Positions 50,400-60,164 of a stretch of DNA of 64,000 nucleotides are shown here, in pieces. The DNA lies in assembly GCF_027625475.1 (NCBI RefSeq), contig NZ_CP115174.1, positions 3,135,001-3,199,000 on the forward strand, read 5' to 3'. Each line of letters starts with the position of its first letter. Position 1 is the stretch's first letter. Origin of the DNA: Sphingomonas abietis. GTDB taxonomy: Bacteria; Pseudomonadota; Alphaproteobacteria; Sphingomonadales; Sphingomonadaceae. The notes below the pieces were generated by a model. It saw nothing but the letters and a program-made list of their open reading frames with translations, was not told the origin of the DNA and did no database searches. Made by a program: the position numbers and the translations under genes.

Positions 50400-52376
50400 T
50401 CAGAAGTTCACCCGGACGCCACCATAGCCGGCGCGGCGCGGCGTGGCGAAGGTGTAGACATCCTCATAATGCTCGCCGAGCTGGTTCTCGACGCGGCCGA
50501 AGATCTGCACCTTGTCGGTGAGGTTGTAGGTCGCGTCCATGTTGACCAGCGTATAGCCGTGGAGGCGCACCAGCGAGCCCGGATAGGTGCCGAAGAACTC
50601 GTCATTCTGCGCGCCATTGTAGCGCACGCCGAGATTGGCGGAGAAGCGCTGGTGCGGCGGCGCCCAGCCGAGGTTGAGGCTGGCCGTGTTCTTGGCGCGG
50701 CGCAGCGCCTGCGTCTCCACCGTGCCGACCAGCACGTCGAGCGACTGCGGCGCGTGCAGATAGGTATAGGCCGCGTCGATCCGCCAGCCGTCGCCGAGCC
50801 GTGCCGCCGCCGAGACCTCGACACCGCGCTGGCGGGTGTGGCCGGGCAGGTTGACCGAGGTCTGCTCGCCGGCCGCGTTGTAGGTGGTGGTGATCTCGTC
50901 CTTCAGGCGATTGTCGAAATAGGTCGCGTCGATCGTGATGTGGCGATCGAGGAACGCCTGCTCGACACCGGCTTCCCAGCCATGCGACTTCTCGGGCTTG
51001 AGGTTCGGATTGCCGATGTAGATGCCGGCATAATAATCGAACAGCTCGCTGAAGCTCGGATCCTTGACGCCCGAGCCGACCGCGGCGTGGACGCGGGTGC
51101 CGGTGTCCAGCTTGTAGCTCGCCTGCACGCGATAGGTGGTGGGATCGCCGAAGCGGTTGTTCCAGTCGTGCCGCACCGAGGCGCCGATCGCGAGGCGATC
51201 GTGGACGGTCAGGTCATATTCGCCGACCAGGCCGACATTGGTGGTGTGCCGCCAGCCGAGGAAGGCGCCATATTGGGTGATGGTGGTGCGCTCGCTCTCG
51301 CGCTTGGCATCGACCGCGACGGTCGCGACCTGCTTGATGTCGTCGGTGCCGAAGTGGAAAGCGCCCTCGTAGCTGCCCTTGAGGCGACGGCCATGTGTGC
51401 CGTAGGTCGCGTCGATCGGCTGGCCCTCGCGCGGCGAATAGGTGTCCGCCACGTCGTAATCGGTGCGCTTGGTGTCGGCGATCTGGGCGGTCAGCGCATT
51501 GGTGAAGCGACCGTCGAGCAGGTCGAGCTGGCCGCGCACCAAACCGTAGATGCCGCGATAATGATAATGGGTGCCGGGCGAATCGACGGTGACGCCGCTC
51601 GCATCGGCATCATCGGTATCGGCATCGCTGTAATTGTAGCGGCCGACCGCGGTGATGTGGAAATTGGGCGCGACCGTCCAGATCGCCTTGCCGGAGGCGC
51701 CGACCTGATCGGCCCCGACATCGCGCGAGCCGCCCTCGGCGGTCGGATAACCGCGCGTGTGGAGCGCGGTGCCGGTGAAGGCGTAATCGAGATCGCCCTT
51801 CACCCCGGCGACGCGGGCCGCCCCGTCCACCGTGCCCATCGAGCCGCCCTCGGCGCGCAGCGAGACGCCGGGCGCCTCGGCACCGGTGCCGGTGATGTAG
51901 TTGATCACGCCGCCGATCGCGTCCGATCCATAGAGCGAGGATTGCTGGCCGCGCAGCACCTCCATGCGCGCGGCGGGATCGGCGAGGATCGTGCCGAAGT
52001 CGAACTCGCCGGTCGAGGGATCGGACACCTCGATGCCGTCGACCAGCACCATGGTCTGGTTCGCCTCGGCGCCGCGGATGCGGATCTGGGTCTGGCCGCC
52101 GATCGCGCCGGTACGGCTGACGTCGACGCCGGGCACGTCGCGCAGCGCATCCGACAGCACGCGGGTCTGGCGCTGTTCGAGCGCCTGGGCGTCGATCACC
52201 GTCACGGATGCGCCGAGCAGGTCGGTCGGGATCGCATCGCCGGAACGGGTCGCGGTGACGACGATCGTGTCGCCATTGGCATCGGTGCCGGGCAAGGCGG
52301 GATTGCTCTGCGCGTAGGCCGGCATGGCCGGCAGGGCGGCGCCGAGCGCGAGGATGGTGGCGATGGTCGTCTTCAA
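50400..52376 (-). CDS. btuB: TonB-dependent vitamin B12 receptor BtuB
   Basis: An outer-membrane receptor of about 658 residues. A signal peptide (KTTIATILALGAALPAMPAYAQ) is followed by a TonB box-like DTIVVTATR. The plug domain has LSDALRDVPGVDVSRTGAIGGQTQIRIRGAEANQTMVLVDGIEV and RGQQSSLYGSDAIGGVINYIT. The barrel ends in YGGVRVNF, with the terminal aromatic needed for insertion. The start is a TTG (ATTTTGAAGACG); the longer open frame runs into the riboswitch region. First gene of the B12 uptake operon. Confidence 0.93.
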   Translation of the reverse strand: MKTTIATILALGAALPAMPAYAQSNPALPGTDANGDTIVVTATRSGDAIPTDLLGASVTVIDAQALEQRQTRVLSDALRDVPGVDVSRTGAIGGQTQIRIRGAEANQTMVLVDGIEVSDPSTGEFDFGTILADPAARMEVLRGQQSSLYGSDAIGGVINYITGTGAEAPGVSLRAEGGSMGTVDGAARVAGVKGDLDYAFTGTALHTRGYPTAEGGSRDVGADQVGASGKAIWTVAPNFHITAVGRYNYSDADTDDADASGVTVDSPGTHYHYRGIYGLVRGQLDLLDGRFTNALTAQIADTKRTDYDVADTYSPREGQPIDATYGTHGRRLKGSYEGAFHFGTDDIKQVATVAVDAKRESERTTITQYGAFLGWRHTTNVGLVGEYDLTVHDRLAIGASVRHDWNNRFGDPTTYRVQASYKLDTGTRVHAAVGSGVKDPSFSELFDYYAGIYIGNPNLKPEKSHGWEAGVEQAFLDRHITIDATYFDNRLKDEITTTYNAAGEQTSVNLPGHTRQRGVEVSAAARLGDGWRIDAAYTYLHAPQSLDVLVGTVETQALRRAKNTASLNLGWAPPHQRFSANLGVRYNGAQNDEFFGTYPGSLVRLHGYTLVNMDATYNLTDKVQIFGRVENQLGEHYEDVYTFATPRRAGYGGVRVNF

Positions 52377-52567
52377 AATCTGTCCCCCGGGCGCTGAGCG
52401 ACTTCGGGCGGGGGCTTCCGTCGCGGACGGCCGGCGCAAGGGACAGACGCGCGCCGGTGGCACCCCTCCCCCACAACCGATGCGGCCCCTGCCGCACACA
52501 CGTCGCTCAGACGGGCAAACCGTGCCGTGGCTTCTCCCTGAGCCAAGGCAAGAGCGACCTCATCGCC

Positions 52568-52740
52568 GGCAGGTTTCCTGGCTCACGGGTCGTCGCACGA
52601 TGCACGCCTTCCCAGGCCGTCAGGCCCAGTGGCCGGCCCGTCCGCGAGGACGGGGCCGAAGTGCATCGCGCTCTCCGCTTACAGTTGCAGGGACAGCCAC
52701 GGAATAGGGCAGCGAACCACCCGCACCGCGTTCCCTATTA
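52568..52740 (-). promoter_or_regulatory. Cobalamin riboswitch upstream of btuB
   Basis: On the minus strand the conserved order is present: GGGAACGCGGTGCGGG, GGCTGTCCCTGCAACTGTAAGCGG, GCCACTGGG, GGGAAGGCG, and the B12 box region GACCCGTGAGCCAGGAAACC, ending in TGCCGGC. It lies 190 bases before the btuB start, leaving room for an expression platform. It should shut down the btuB-F-C-D operon when cobalamin is plentiful. Confidence 0.96.
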
Positions 52741-52772
52741 AGCCCCTCGCGGGGCACCGGCGCGATCACGGG

Positions 52773-52829
52773 GGATCGGCCGAAGCCCTTCCCCCTTGCG
52801 GCGGCCCTATACCGGGATTCGGCCGATCC
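52773..52829 (-). terminator. Inverted repeat downstream of pckG
   Basis: GGATCGGCCGAA (52773-52784) and TTCGGCCGATCC (52818-52829) form a perfect 12-bp stem around a 33-base loop. It lies 16 bases after the pckG stop on the minus strand and just before the riboswitch. It lacks a T run, so it may act as a weak or Rho-assisted terminator insulating btuB from pckG. Confidence 0.65.
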
Positions 52830-52844
52830 GCCAGACAGAAAAGC

Positions 52845-54701
52845 TCAGGCGGGTTCACCGAGCCGCTGCTCCAGCCGCGCCTGCTCGTCGCGGATCGCAT
52901 GGGGCACGCGATCGCCGAGCCTGGCGAGATCGCGCGCCGACAGGCTGGCCTCCTCGCGCCAGACATCCGCGTCCACCGCCAGCAGTTCGGCAAGCTTCGC
53001 GGGTTCGAGCGAAAGGCCGTCGAGATCGAGCGAGGCCGGCGCCGGCACCCGGCCGATCGGGGTATCGATCGCCTCCGCCTCGCCCTCGATGCGATCGACG
53101 ATCCACTTGAGCACGCGGCTATTCTCGCCATAGCCCGGCCACAGGAACTTGCCGTCGGCGCCCTTGCGGAACCAGTTGACCAGATAGATGCGCGGCAGAT
53201 GCCCCGGATTGGAGGCGGCCGAACGGCCCATCTTCAGCCAGTGCCCGAGATAATCGGCCATGTTGTAGCCGCAGAAGGGCAGCATCGCGAACGGATCGCG
53301 GCGCAATTCGCCGACCTTGCCCTCGGCCGCCGCGGTGCCCTCCGACGCGATGTTGGCGGCGAGATAGACGCCATGCTGCCAGTCGAACGCCTCGGTGACG
53401 AGCGGCACCGCGGTCGCCCGGCGCCCGCCGAACAGGATCGCCGAGATCGGTACGCCGGCCGGATCTTCCCATTCGTCGGCGATCGACGGGCATTGATCGG
53501 CCGGCGCCGTGAAACGGGCATTGGGATGCGCGGCGGGTTTGCCCGCGGCCGGATCCCAGCGCTGGCCTTGCCAGTCGATCATGCCGACGGCCGGCGGCGC
53601 ATCGGTCAGCCCTTCCCACCAGACATCGCCGTCGTCGGTCAGCGCGGTATTGGTGAAGATGCAATTGGCGAACAGCGTATCGACCGCATTCCTATTGGTC
53701 TTGATCCCCGTCCCCGGCGCCACGCCGAAGAAACCGGCTTCCGGATTCACCGCATAGAGCCGGCCGTCCCTGCCGAAGCGCATCCAGGCGATGTCGTCAC
53801 CGATCGTCTCGGCGGTCCAGCCCGGCACGGTCGGCTCCAGCATCGCCATGTTGGTCTTGCCGCACGCGCTCGGGAAGGCGGCGGCGACATAATGGACCTG
53901 CCGGGCGGGGCTGGTGAGCTTGAGGATCAGCATATGCTCGGCCAGCCAGCCGGCATCGCGCGCCATCACGCTGGCGATCCGGAGCGCGAAGCATTTCTTG
54001 CCGAGCAGCGCATTGCCGCCATAGCCCGAACCATAGGACCAGATTTCGCGCGTCTCGGGATAATGGACGATATATTTGTCGTCGTTGCACGGCCACGGCA
54101 CATCCGCCTGCCCCGCCGCCAGCGGCATCCCGACGCTGTGGACGCAGCGGACGAAGAAGCCGTCGTCGCCCAGCATGTCGAGCGCCGGCTGCCCCATCCG
54201 CGTCATGATCTTCATCGAGACGACCACATAGGGACTGTCCGAAAGCTCGACGCCGATCGCGCTCTGCTCCGATCCGATCGGCCCCATGCAATAGGGCACC
54301 ACATAGAGGGTGCGGCCCTTCATGCAGCCGTCGAACAGCGGATCGAGGGTGGCGCGCATCGCGGCCGGATCGCGCCAGTTGTTGGTCGCGCCGGCATCGG
54401 ACTCGTCCTCCGAGCAGATGAAGGTCCGGCTCTCGACGCGGGCGACGTCGCGCGGATCGGAGCGGGCGTGGAAGCTGTTGGGGCGCCTGGCCGGATCGAG
54501 CCGCGTCAGCGTGCCGGCCTCGACCATAATCGCGGTCAGTTCGGCCCATTCCTCATCGGAGCCGTCGCACCAGCGGATCGCATCGGGCTTGGTCAGCGCC
54601 GCGATATCCTCGACCCAGGCGATCAGCGCGCGATGGTTGGTGGGGACCGGCGCTTCGGGCTCCGGGGTGTCGGCCTCTGGGGATTTGATCAGCGTCGCCA
54701 T
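52845..54701 (-). CDS. pckG: Phosphoenolpyruvate carboxykinase (GTP)
   Basis: Converts oxaloacetate and GTP to phosphoenolpyruvate in gluconeogenesis. The 618-residue GTP-type enzyme has the kinase loop [12 protein letters not shown] with the active cysteine, [43 protein letters not shown] and [12 protein letters not shown]. It is unrelated in sequence to the ATP-type enzyme of many alphaproteobacteria. GGGAG lies 6 bases before the ATG. Confidence 0.96.
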   Translation of the reverse strand: MATLIKSPEADTPEPEAPVPTNHRALIAWVEDIAALTKPDAIRWCDGSDEEWAELTAIMVEAGTLTRLDPARRPNSFHARSDPRDVARVESRTFICSEDESDAGATNNWRDPAAMRATLDPLFDGCMKGRTLYVVPYCMGPIGSEQSAIGVELSDSPYVVVSMKIMTRMGQPALDMLGDDGFFVRCVHSVGMPLAAGQADVPWPCNDDKYIVHYPETREIWSYGSGYGGNALLGKKCFALRIASVMARDAGWLAEHMLILKLTSPARQVHYVAAAFPSACGKTNMAMLEPTVPGWTAETIGDDIAWMRFGRDGRLYAVNPEAGFFGVAPGTGIKTNRNAVDTLFANCIFTNTALTDDGDVWWEGLTDAPPAVGMIDWQGQRWDPAAGKPAAHPNARFTAPADQCPSIADEWEDPAGVPISAILFGGRRATAVPLVTEAFDWQHGVYLAANIASEGTAAAEGKVGELRRDPFAMLPFCGYNMADYLGHWLKMGRSAASNPGHLPRIYLVNWFRKGADGKFLWPGYGENSRVLKWIVDRIEGEAEAIDTPIGRVPAPASLDLDGLSLEPAKLAELLAVDADVWREEASLSARDLARLGDRVPHAIRDEQARLEQRLGEPA

Positions 54702-54909
54702 TCCGTGCTCCCGTTGCGGCACGCGAACGATGCGCCATGCCGGCCTGTACCGCGGCCGCAGAGCGCGCCAAAAGCGCGACTCTCGGCCGGAATGGAGCGG
54801 TTGTAACGACCGTGGACGGCGGCCGCCTCATGACAACGGTGGTAACGTCCGGCGCTTCTGGAACATCATCGGGAAAGTGCGGTTTCGCGCGGCTGTGGCC
54901 GCGCGAAGG

Positions 54910-57363
54910 TCAGCGTCCGATCGCGCGGATCGGCGGCAGTTCGATCGGCGCCGGCGGTGGGATCAGGCGCTGCACCGGCGCGCTGACCGTCGGCATCACG
55001 TCCCGCCGCTGATCCTTCAACAGGCGCGCCACACCCTCGGTGGTCAGCGGCCGGCTGAACAGGAAGCCCTGGATGCTGCTGCACCCCTGCGAACGCAGCG
55101 CCGCAAGCTGCTCCGAATCCTCGACCCCCTCGGCGGTCGTCTCCATGTCCAGCGCGCCGGCCAGATCGACGATCGCCCGCACGATCGCGGCCGCGCCGAC
55201 ATCGTCGGCGACGTTGATCACGAAGCTGCGGTCGATCTTGATCTTGTCGAACGGGAAGCTGCGCAGATAGCTGAGCGACGAATAGCCGGTGCCGAAGTCG
55301 TCCAGCGCGATCCGGCAGCCGAGCGCGTGCAGCTTGTGGAGCAGATCGAGGGTCGGGCCGCTGCCCTCGAGGAAGATCGACTCGGTGATCTCGATCTCGA
55401 GCCGGTGCGGATCGAGCCCCGAACGCGCCAGCGCCTGCACCACGATGTCGGCGAAACCGGAATTGCGGAACTGGATCGCCGAGACGTTGACCGCGACGCG
55501 CAGCGGGTCGGGCCAGCGGATCGCCTCGCGGCAGGCCTCGTGCATCGCCCATTCGCCCATCGCGACGATGAGGCCGCTCTCCTCGGCGACCGGGATGAAC
55601 TCGGCGGGAGAGACCAGTCCGCGCCGGGGATGCTCCCAGCGCATCAACGCCTCGAAGCCGCAGATCCGATCCGCCTTGAGATCGAAGATCGGCTGATAGT
55701 CGAGCCGGAACTGGCCATTGTGCAGCGCTTCGCGCAGATCGAGTTCCATCTGGCGGCGCTGGCGCGCGGCGGCATCGAGGCCGGGTTCGAAGAAGCGGAA
55801 CACGCCGCGCCCGTCCTGCTTGGCACGATACAGCGCGAGATCGGCATTTTTGAGCAAGGTGCTCGGTTCGTGCCCGTCGCCCGGCGCGACCGAGATGCCG
55901 ATGCTGAGCCCGGTCAGGATCGAGTGGCCATTGGCGACCACCGGCTCACGCAGCGCATCGAGAATGGATTGGGCGAGCGCGCGCGGTCGATCCGGATCGA
56001 CCGAGATGCCGACGACGATGGCGAACTCGTCGCCGGACAGCCTCGCCACCATGCCGTCGGAGGCAAGGTTGGAGAGGACTTCCCCGACGACGCGCAGCAG
56101 CGCATCGCCCGACGGGTGGCCGAAACTGTCGTTGACCAGCTTGAAGCCGTCGAGATCGAGGCACATCACCGCCACCTGCTCGCCGACCCGCACCGCACGG
56201 CCCAGCGCAGCATCGAGCTGCTGGCGGAACAGCACGCGGTTCGGCAAGCCGGTCAGCGTATCGTGGAAGGCCAGGTGCGCGATCCGATTCTCGCGTTCGA
56301 CGATGCCCGCCGACATCCGGTTGAAGCTGACCGCCAGACGGCCGATCTCGTCATGCCCGATGACCGTCACTTCGGCGCGGGAGCCGTCCTCCAGCGCGCG
56401 CGCGGCATCGTCGAGCGCGGCGATCGGGCGCGATATGCTGCCGGCCAGCCGGTGACTGCCCCACAGCACCAGCAGCAGACCGGCGAGGCCGGACAGCACG
56501 ATGCCGATCTGCAGCGAGCGGAACGGCGCCAGCGCCTTGATCAGCGGGAAGGTCAGCAGCAGCATCGCATCGGGCGCGGTGCCGGTGGACGCGAGCGGGC
56601 GGGCCAGCGCGATGGCGCGGCCGGAGGACAGGCCGAGCAATCCCGGATGCATCTCATGCGATCCGTCGGCCGCCATGAAACGATCGATCGCGCCCGCCGG
56701 AACGGCAAGCCCGCCGGTCGCCGGCATCCAATGCCCGCCATCATCGTGGCGCAGGATCGTCGCGGTCAGCGGGATTGCGGAGAGCCGCTCCAGCGATTGC
56801 ATCTCGCCCTCGTCGAGGCGGACGGCGAACACCACCCAGCCGATCTCGGTCGGCGCGAGGATCGGCGAGACCACCATGCGATAGACGTCTTGCCCGCTGG
56901 TCACGACCGCGCTGTTGCGCCCGGCGGCCAGCTTGTAGGGGATCGCGGCGACGTCGCGGCGCAGGGTGGCCGCGCCATCGCCCGTCACGTCGCCGTCCTG
57001 CGTCACCACGAAGGCATAGGGGACACCGACACGCTGGCGCAGATTGGCGAGCGCGGAGAGGATCGTCGCCTGATCGCCGCTCGCCACCGCCGCGCGGAAG
57101 CCGAAGTCGCGCGCCATCACATCGGCGGAATCGGCCAGCGACTTGGCCCGCAGCGCCCACAGCCGGTCGAACACGCTGCTCGATGTGACCAATTCGGTCC
57201 GCACCGAGCTCTGCGCATGGTTTTCGATCATCACCTGCCCGATCAGGCCGATGCTGAGCATCGCGATCGCGAACAGCCCCGTATAGAGGACGACCAGCCG
57301 CGTGCGGATATGCCCGAAGCGCGGCCGGCGGAAGCTTTCGAAGGCCAGGCGCAGGCGCGACAT
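54910..57363 (-). CDS. Membrane-bound GGDEF-EAL c-di-GMP signalling protein
   Basis: An 817-residue inner-membrane sensor. The first membrane span is at about 22-44, a periplasmic sensor (CACHE-like) runs to about 290, and a second span is near 300. HAMP (SRPIAALDDAARALEDGS), GGDEF (LSGDEF, a conservative variant) and EAL (GFEALMRWEHP, DDFGTGYSSLSYL, TAEGVE) domains follow. The key catalytic residues look intact, so both synthesis and breakdown of c-di-GMP are possible. It overlaps the cupredoxin gene by 1 base (ATGA/TGATG type), which suggests coupled expression. Confidence 0.92.
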   Translation of the reverse strand: MSRLRLAFESFRRPRFGHIRTRLVVLYTGLFAIAMLSIGLIGQVMIENHAQSSVRTELVTSSSVFDRLWALRAKSLADSADVMARDFGFRAAVASGDQATILSALANLRQRVGVPYAFVVTQDGDVTGDGAATLRRDVAAIPYKLAAGRNSAVVTSGQDVYRMVVSPILAPTEIGWVVFAVRLDEGEMQSLERLSAIPLTATILRHDDGGHWMPATGGLAVPAGAIDRFMAADGSHEMHPGLLGLSSGRAIALARPLASTGTAPDAMLLLTFPLIKALAPFRSLQIGIVLSGLAGLLLVLWGSHRLAGSISRPIAALDDAARALEDGSRAEVTVIGHDEIGRLAVSFNRMSAGIVERENRIAHLAFHDTLTGLPNRVLFRQQLDAALGRAVRVGEQVAVMCLDLDGFKLVNDSFGHPSGDALLRVVGEVLSNLASDGMVARLSGDEFAIVVGISVDPDRPRALAQSILDALREPVVANGHSILTGLSIGISVAPGDGHEPSTLLKNADLALYRAKQDGRGVFRFFEPGLDAAARQRRQMELDLREALHNGQFRLDYQPIFDLKADRICGFEALMRWEHPRRGLVSPAEFIPVAEESGLIVAMGEWAMHEACREAIRWPDPLRVAVNVSAIQFRNSGFADIVVQALARSGLDPHRLEIEITESIFLEGSGPTLDLLHKLHALGCRIALDDFGTGYSSLSYLRSFPFDKIKIDRSFVINVADDVGAAAIVRAIVDLAGALDMETTAEGVEDSEQLAALRSQGCSSIQGFLFSRPLTTEGVARLLKDQRRDVMPTVSAPVQRLIPPPAPIELPPIRAIGR

Positions 57364-57947
57364 CACGGCGTGCTCACGACCTTGCTGAGACCGGCAGGCG
57401 TGATCGTGACGGGCTGGGCCAATTGATTGCCGGGCGCCCGCATCGCCGCCGACCAGACCGTCAGCGTCGCATTGCCCGCCGGCACGTTGGCGATCGTCAC
57501 CCGTCCGCTGGCGTCCGTCTTGGCCGCGTAGGGCGTATCGACGACGACGATGAAGCCGGACATCTGATCGTGGATGTTGCATCCGATCGCGACCACGCCC
57601 GGCTTGTCGAACACCACCGTCCGCGCCTCTTCGTGGCCGTAGAGCTTCAGCTCGAACTTCTTCGGCTTGGAGAAGGAATAGACGTGGTGGCGGACATTAT
57701 CCATGTTGGGAAAGGACACGCTCGCCCCCACCGGCACAATCAGCACATGGGGATCGAAGGTGATGTTCTGCTGCTTGACCACCGAAGGCCAGGGAAAGGT
57801 GATGCGGCCCGCCGCATGGGCGGAGACGGTCACGACGGCATCGGCGACCGGCGCCCCGTCGGCGCCGCGCACCTGCACCTGCACATTGCCCGCAGTCGCT
57901 GCCGTCGCCATCAGGCTGAGGCCAAGAAGCGCAATCCATTTCGTCAT
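57363..57947 (-). CDS. Exported cupredoxin-like protein
   Basis: A 194-residue product with a signal peptide (MTKWIALLGLSLMATAATAG). The cupredoxin domain runs to about residue 140, with copper ligands in FPNMDNVRHHVYSFS (His) and GCNIHDQMSGFI (Cys, His, Met). A short beta domain follows (ASGRVTIANVPAGNATLTVW). Such proteins are often annotated as methylamine utilisation-like, without evidence for that role. It is the first gene of the unit with the GGDEF-EAL gene and diverges from the DUF3034 gene. Confidence 0.87.
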   Translation of the reverse strand: MTKWIALLGLSLMATAATAGNVQVQVRGADGAPVADAVVTVSAHAAGRITFPWPSVVKQQNITFDPHVLIVPVGASVSFPNMDNVRHHVYSFSKPKKFELKLYGHEEARTVVFDKPGVVAIGCNIHDQMSGFIVVVDTPYAAKTDASGRVTIANVPAGNATLTVWSAAMRAPGNQLAQPVTITPAGLSKVVSTP

Positions 57948-58063
57948 CGACCACGCCAATAGTCGGAGGTGGTTGAAGGAGCGTTAAACCAGAGGAGTTT
58001 ACGGGGCAGTAACCACGGATGGTGCAAGGGAGGGCCTAGAACAACGGTTCAAAGGGAATCCGC

Positions 58064-58948
58064 ATGGCCTCGCGGCTGTCATGGTGGTTGGGAATAATCG
58101 TGGGATCCGCCCTGTTCGCAGGCCCCGCGCAGGCGGGCAGCGAGATGCGCGCGGGCGGCAAGCTGGTGCTGACCAACGGCGTGAGTTCCGTCGAGGGCGC
58201 CGCCGGCGGCGGCCTGGCGACATGGGCGCTGATCGGCGGCAACGATACGACGGACGGCATCGGCGGCAGCGCCCACGTCACCTACGTTCCGCTCTCGGAT
58301 TATAGCCTGACGAGCTACGGCGCGGCGGTCTCGGCATTCGACCGGATCGAGCTCTCCTATACGCGGCAGGTGTTCGACACCCACAAGATCGGCCCGGCGC
58401 TCGGCCTCGCCAAGGGCTTCACCTTCGATCAGGACGTGTTCGGCGCCAAGGTGAAGCTGTTCGGCGATGCCGTATACGGCCAGGATACGATCCTGCCGCA
58501 GGTGTCGGTCGGCGTGCAGTACAAACATGCCAATCGCGGCGCGGTGATCCACGCGGTCGGCGGCGCGCATGACAGCGGCACCGACTTCTTCGTCTCGGCG
58601 ACCAAGATCCTGATGGGGCAGAGCCTCATCCTCGACGGCACCATGCGCGCCACCAAGGCCAACCAGTTCGGCCTGCTCGGCTTCGGTGGCGATCGGCACG
58701 ATCATTATTCGGCGCAGTTCGAGGGATCGGCGGCGCTGATGCTGACCCGCAAATTCGCGGCGGGCGTCGAAGTCCGCACCAAGCCGGACAATCTCGGTTT
58801 CGCCAAGGAAGATGCCGCGTGGGACGGCTTCGTCGCCTATGCGATGACGAAGAATGTCTCGCTCACCGCGGCCTATGTCGATCTCGGCTCGATCGCGACG
58901 GTGAACAACCAGCGCGGCGCCTTCCTGTCGCTCCAGACCAGCTTCTGA
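58064..58948 (+). CDS. DUF3034 family outer-membrane protein
   Basis: A 294-residue product with a signal peptide (MASRLSWWLGIIVGSALFAGPAQAG). GGKLVLTNGVSSVEGAAGGGLATWALIGGND is the DUF3034 signature block. Many amphipathic beta strands follow, and the chain ends in LQTSF with a terminal Phe, typical of an outer-membrane barrel. The family has no known function. It lies 11 bases before the globin gene and diverges from the cupredoxin gene. Confidence 0.85.
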   Translation: MASRLSWWLGIIVGSALFAGPAQAGSEMRAGGKLVLTNGVSSVEGAAGGGLATWALIGGNDTTDGIGGSAHVTYVPLSDYSLTSYGAAVSAFDRIELSYTRQVFDTHKIGPALGLAKGFTFDQDVFGAKVKLFGDAVYGQDTILPQVSVGVQYKHANRGAVIHAVGGAHDSGTDFFVSATKILMGQSLILDGTMRATKANQFGLLGFGGDRHDHYSAQFEGSAALMLTRKFAAGVEVRTKPDNLGFAKEDAAWDGFVAYAMTKNVSLTAAYVDLGSIATVNNQRGAFLSLQTSF

Positions 58949-58959
58949 GGGATATCCCG

Positions 58960-59442
58960 ATGCTCCCCCTCCTCTTCTTCGTCACTGCCTCGGCCGTCGT
59001 CCCTTCGGCCACCGTCCCGCCTGGCGAGCAGCCCGTCGATCCCTACACCCAGAGCGATGCCAATGCCGGCGCGACGGCCTTTTCCGGCCAGGGCATGTGG
59101 CACAGCTTCCACGAACAGGCCGGCGTCGATCGCATCGTCGACGGGTTCGTCGACCGCAACGTGGCCGATCCGCTGATCAGCGACATCTTCAAGGGCCAGG
59201 ATCTCGTCCGCCTGCGTCGCACGCTGAAGGAGCAATTCTGCTACATTCTGGGCGGCGGCTGCGCATATTCGGGGCGCGACATGAAGGAATCGCACAAGAA
59301 TCTGGGTGTGCAGGCGAAGGACATGAACGCCCTCGTCGTCAATCTCCAGAAGGCGATGTCGGCCGAGAAGGTGCCGTTCGCCGCGCAGATGCGCTTCCTG
59401 TCGAAACTGGCGCCGATGAAGCGCGACGTCGTCACCCGCTAG
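58960..59442 (+). CDS. Exported group 1 truncated haemoglobin
   Basis: A 160-residue product with an N-terminal hydrophobic export signal (MLPLLFFVTASAVV) and a group 1 truncated globin domain. Features are GVDRIVDGFVDRNVADPLISDIF, YILGGGCAYSGRDMKESHKNLGV with the proximal haem histidine in ESHKN, and DMNALVVNLQKAM. Truncated globins bind oxygen or nitric oxide. Periplasmic location is unusual for the family and is inferred from the signal. It is co-directional with the DUF3034 gene. Confidence 0.87.
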   Translation: MLPLLFFVTASAVVPSATVPPGEQPVDPYTQSDANAGATAFSGQGMWHSFHEQAGVDRIVDGFVDRNVADPLISDIFKGQDLVRLRRTLKEQFCYILGGGCAYSGRDMKESHKNLGVQAKDMNALVVNLQKAMSAEKVPFAAQMRFLSKLAPMKRDVVTR

Positions 59443-59464
59443 GCGGGGTCCGGCGCGCGCGGAC

Positions 59465-60046
59465 TCAGGGCAGACGCCGGGCGGAGCGGATCAGCACGGG
59501 CCGAACCATCTGCTGCCCCGCCGTCTCCTTCGACCAGCCGCCGGGGAAGGTCTTGGCGGCGAGCATCTGCCGGACGATCGGCATCCCGCTGGTGACATGG
59601 CCGAAGGCGGCGTAGCCCGGATCCTTGCGGGTCGCGTCGAGATATTTGCCGTCGCCGACCACGATGAAGAAATCGCCGGTCGCCGTGCCGGGATCATCGC
59701 GCGCCATCGAAATGGTGCCGTCGACATGGTGGAGCCCGGTTCGGCTCGTCGGCTCGTGGCGGATCGGCTTCAACACGCGGGTCATCATGTTGTTGGTGCC
59801 GCCCTGCACGAAGCCTTCCTTCGGCTTTCCATCCGCCCGCGCCGCCCGGTAGAAGGTCATCTGGTCGAAACGCTTCTGATCGACATAGGCGAGGAAATTC
59901 GCGGACGTGATCGGTGCATGGCGGGTATCCAGCGCGATTACGATGGGGCCGAGGCTCGTCTCGATCTCGACCCGCGCCGGCTGAGGCGCGGCCGCCCCCA
60001 CCGAAGCGAACAGGATCAGCACGGACAGCAAGATACGGACAGTCAT
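59465..60046 (-). CDS. Periplasmic peptidyl-prolyl isomerase, cyclophilin type
   Basis: A 193-residue product with a signal peptide (MTVRILLSVLILFASVGAA). The cyclophilin domain has VEIETSLGPIVIALDTRHAPITSANFLAYVD, FVQGGTNN, ISMARDDPGTATGDFFIVVGD and FGHVTSGMPIVRQM. It speeds proline isomerisation during protein folding. It is convergent with the globin gene; a stem-like GGCGCG tract lies between them. Confidence 0.92.
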   Translation of the reverse strand: MTVRILLSVLILFASVGAAAPQPARVEIETSLGPIVIALDTRHAPITSANFLAYVDQKRFDQMTFYRAARADGKPKEGFVQGGTNNMMTRVLKPIRHEPTSRTGLHHVDGTISMARDDPGTATGDFFIVVGDGKYLDATRKDPGYAAFGHVTSGMPIVRQMLAAKTFPGGWSKETAGQQMVRPVLIRSARRLP

Positions 60047-60164
60047 GCGCGTGGCATGTCGCCATCCCGGCCGATCGGCAAGCCCCGGCGGAAGGAAGGC
60101 CGGAGCAACATGCTCGGCACGGTTCCGATCCGGCCAAGCAGGCCCTTCGTGGGAGCGCTCCGGT

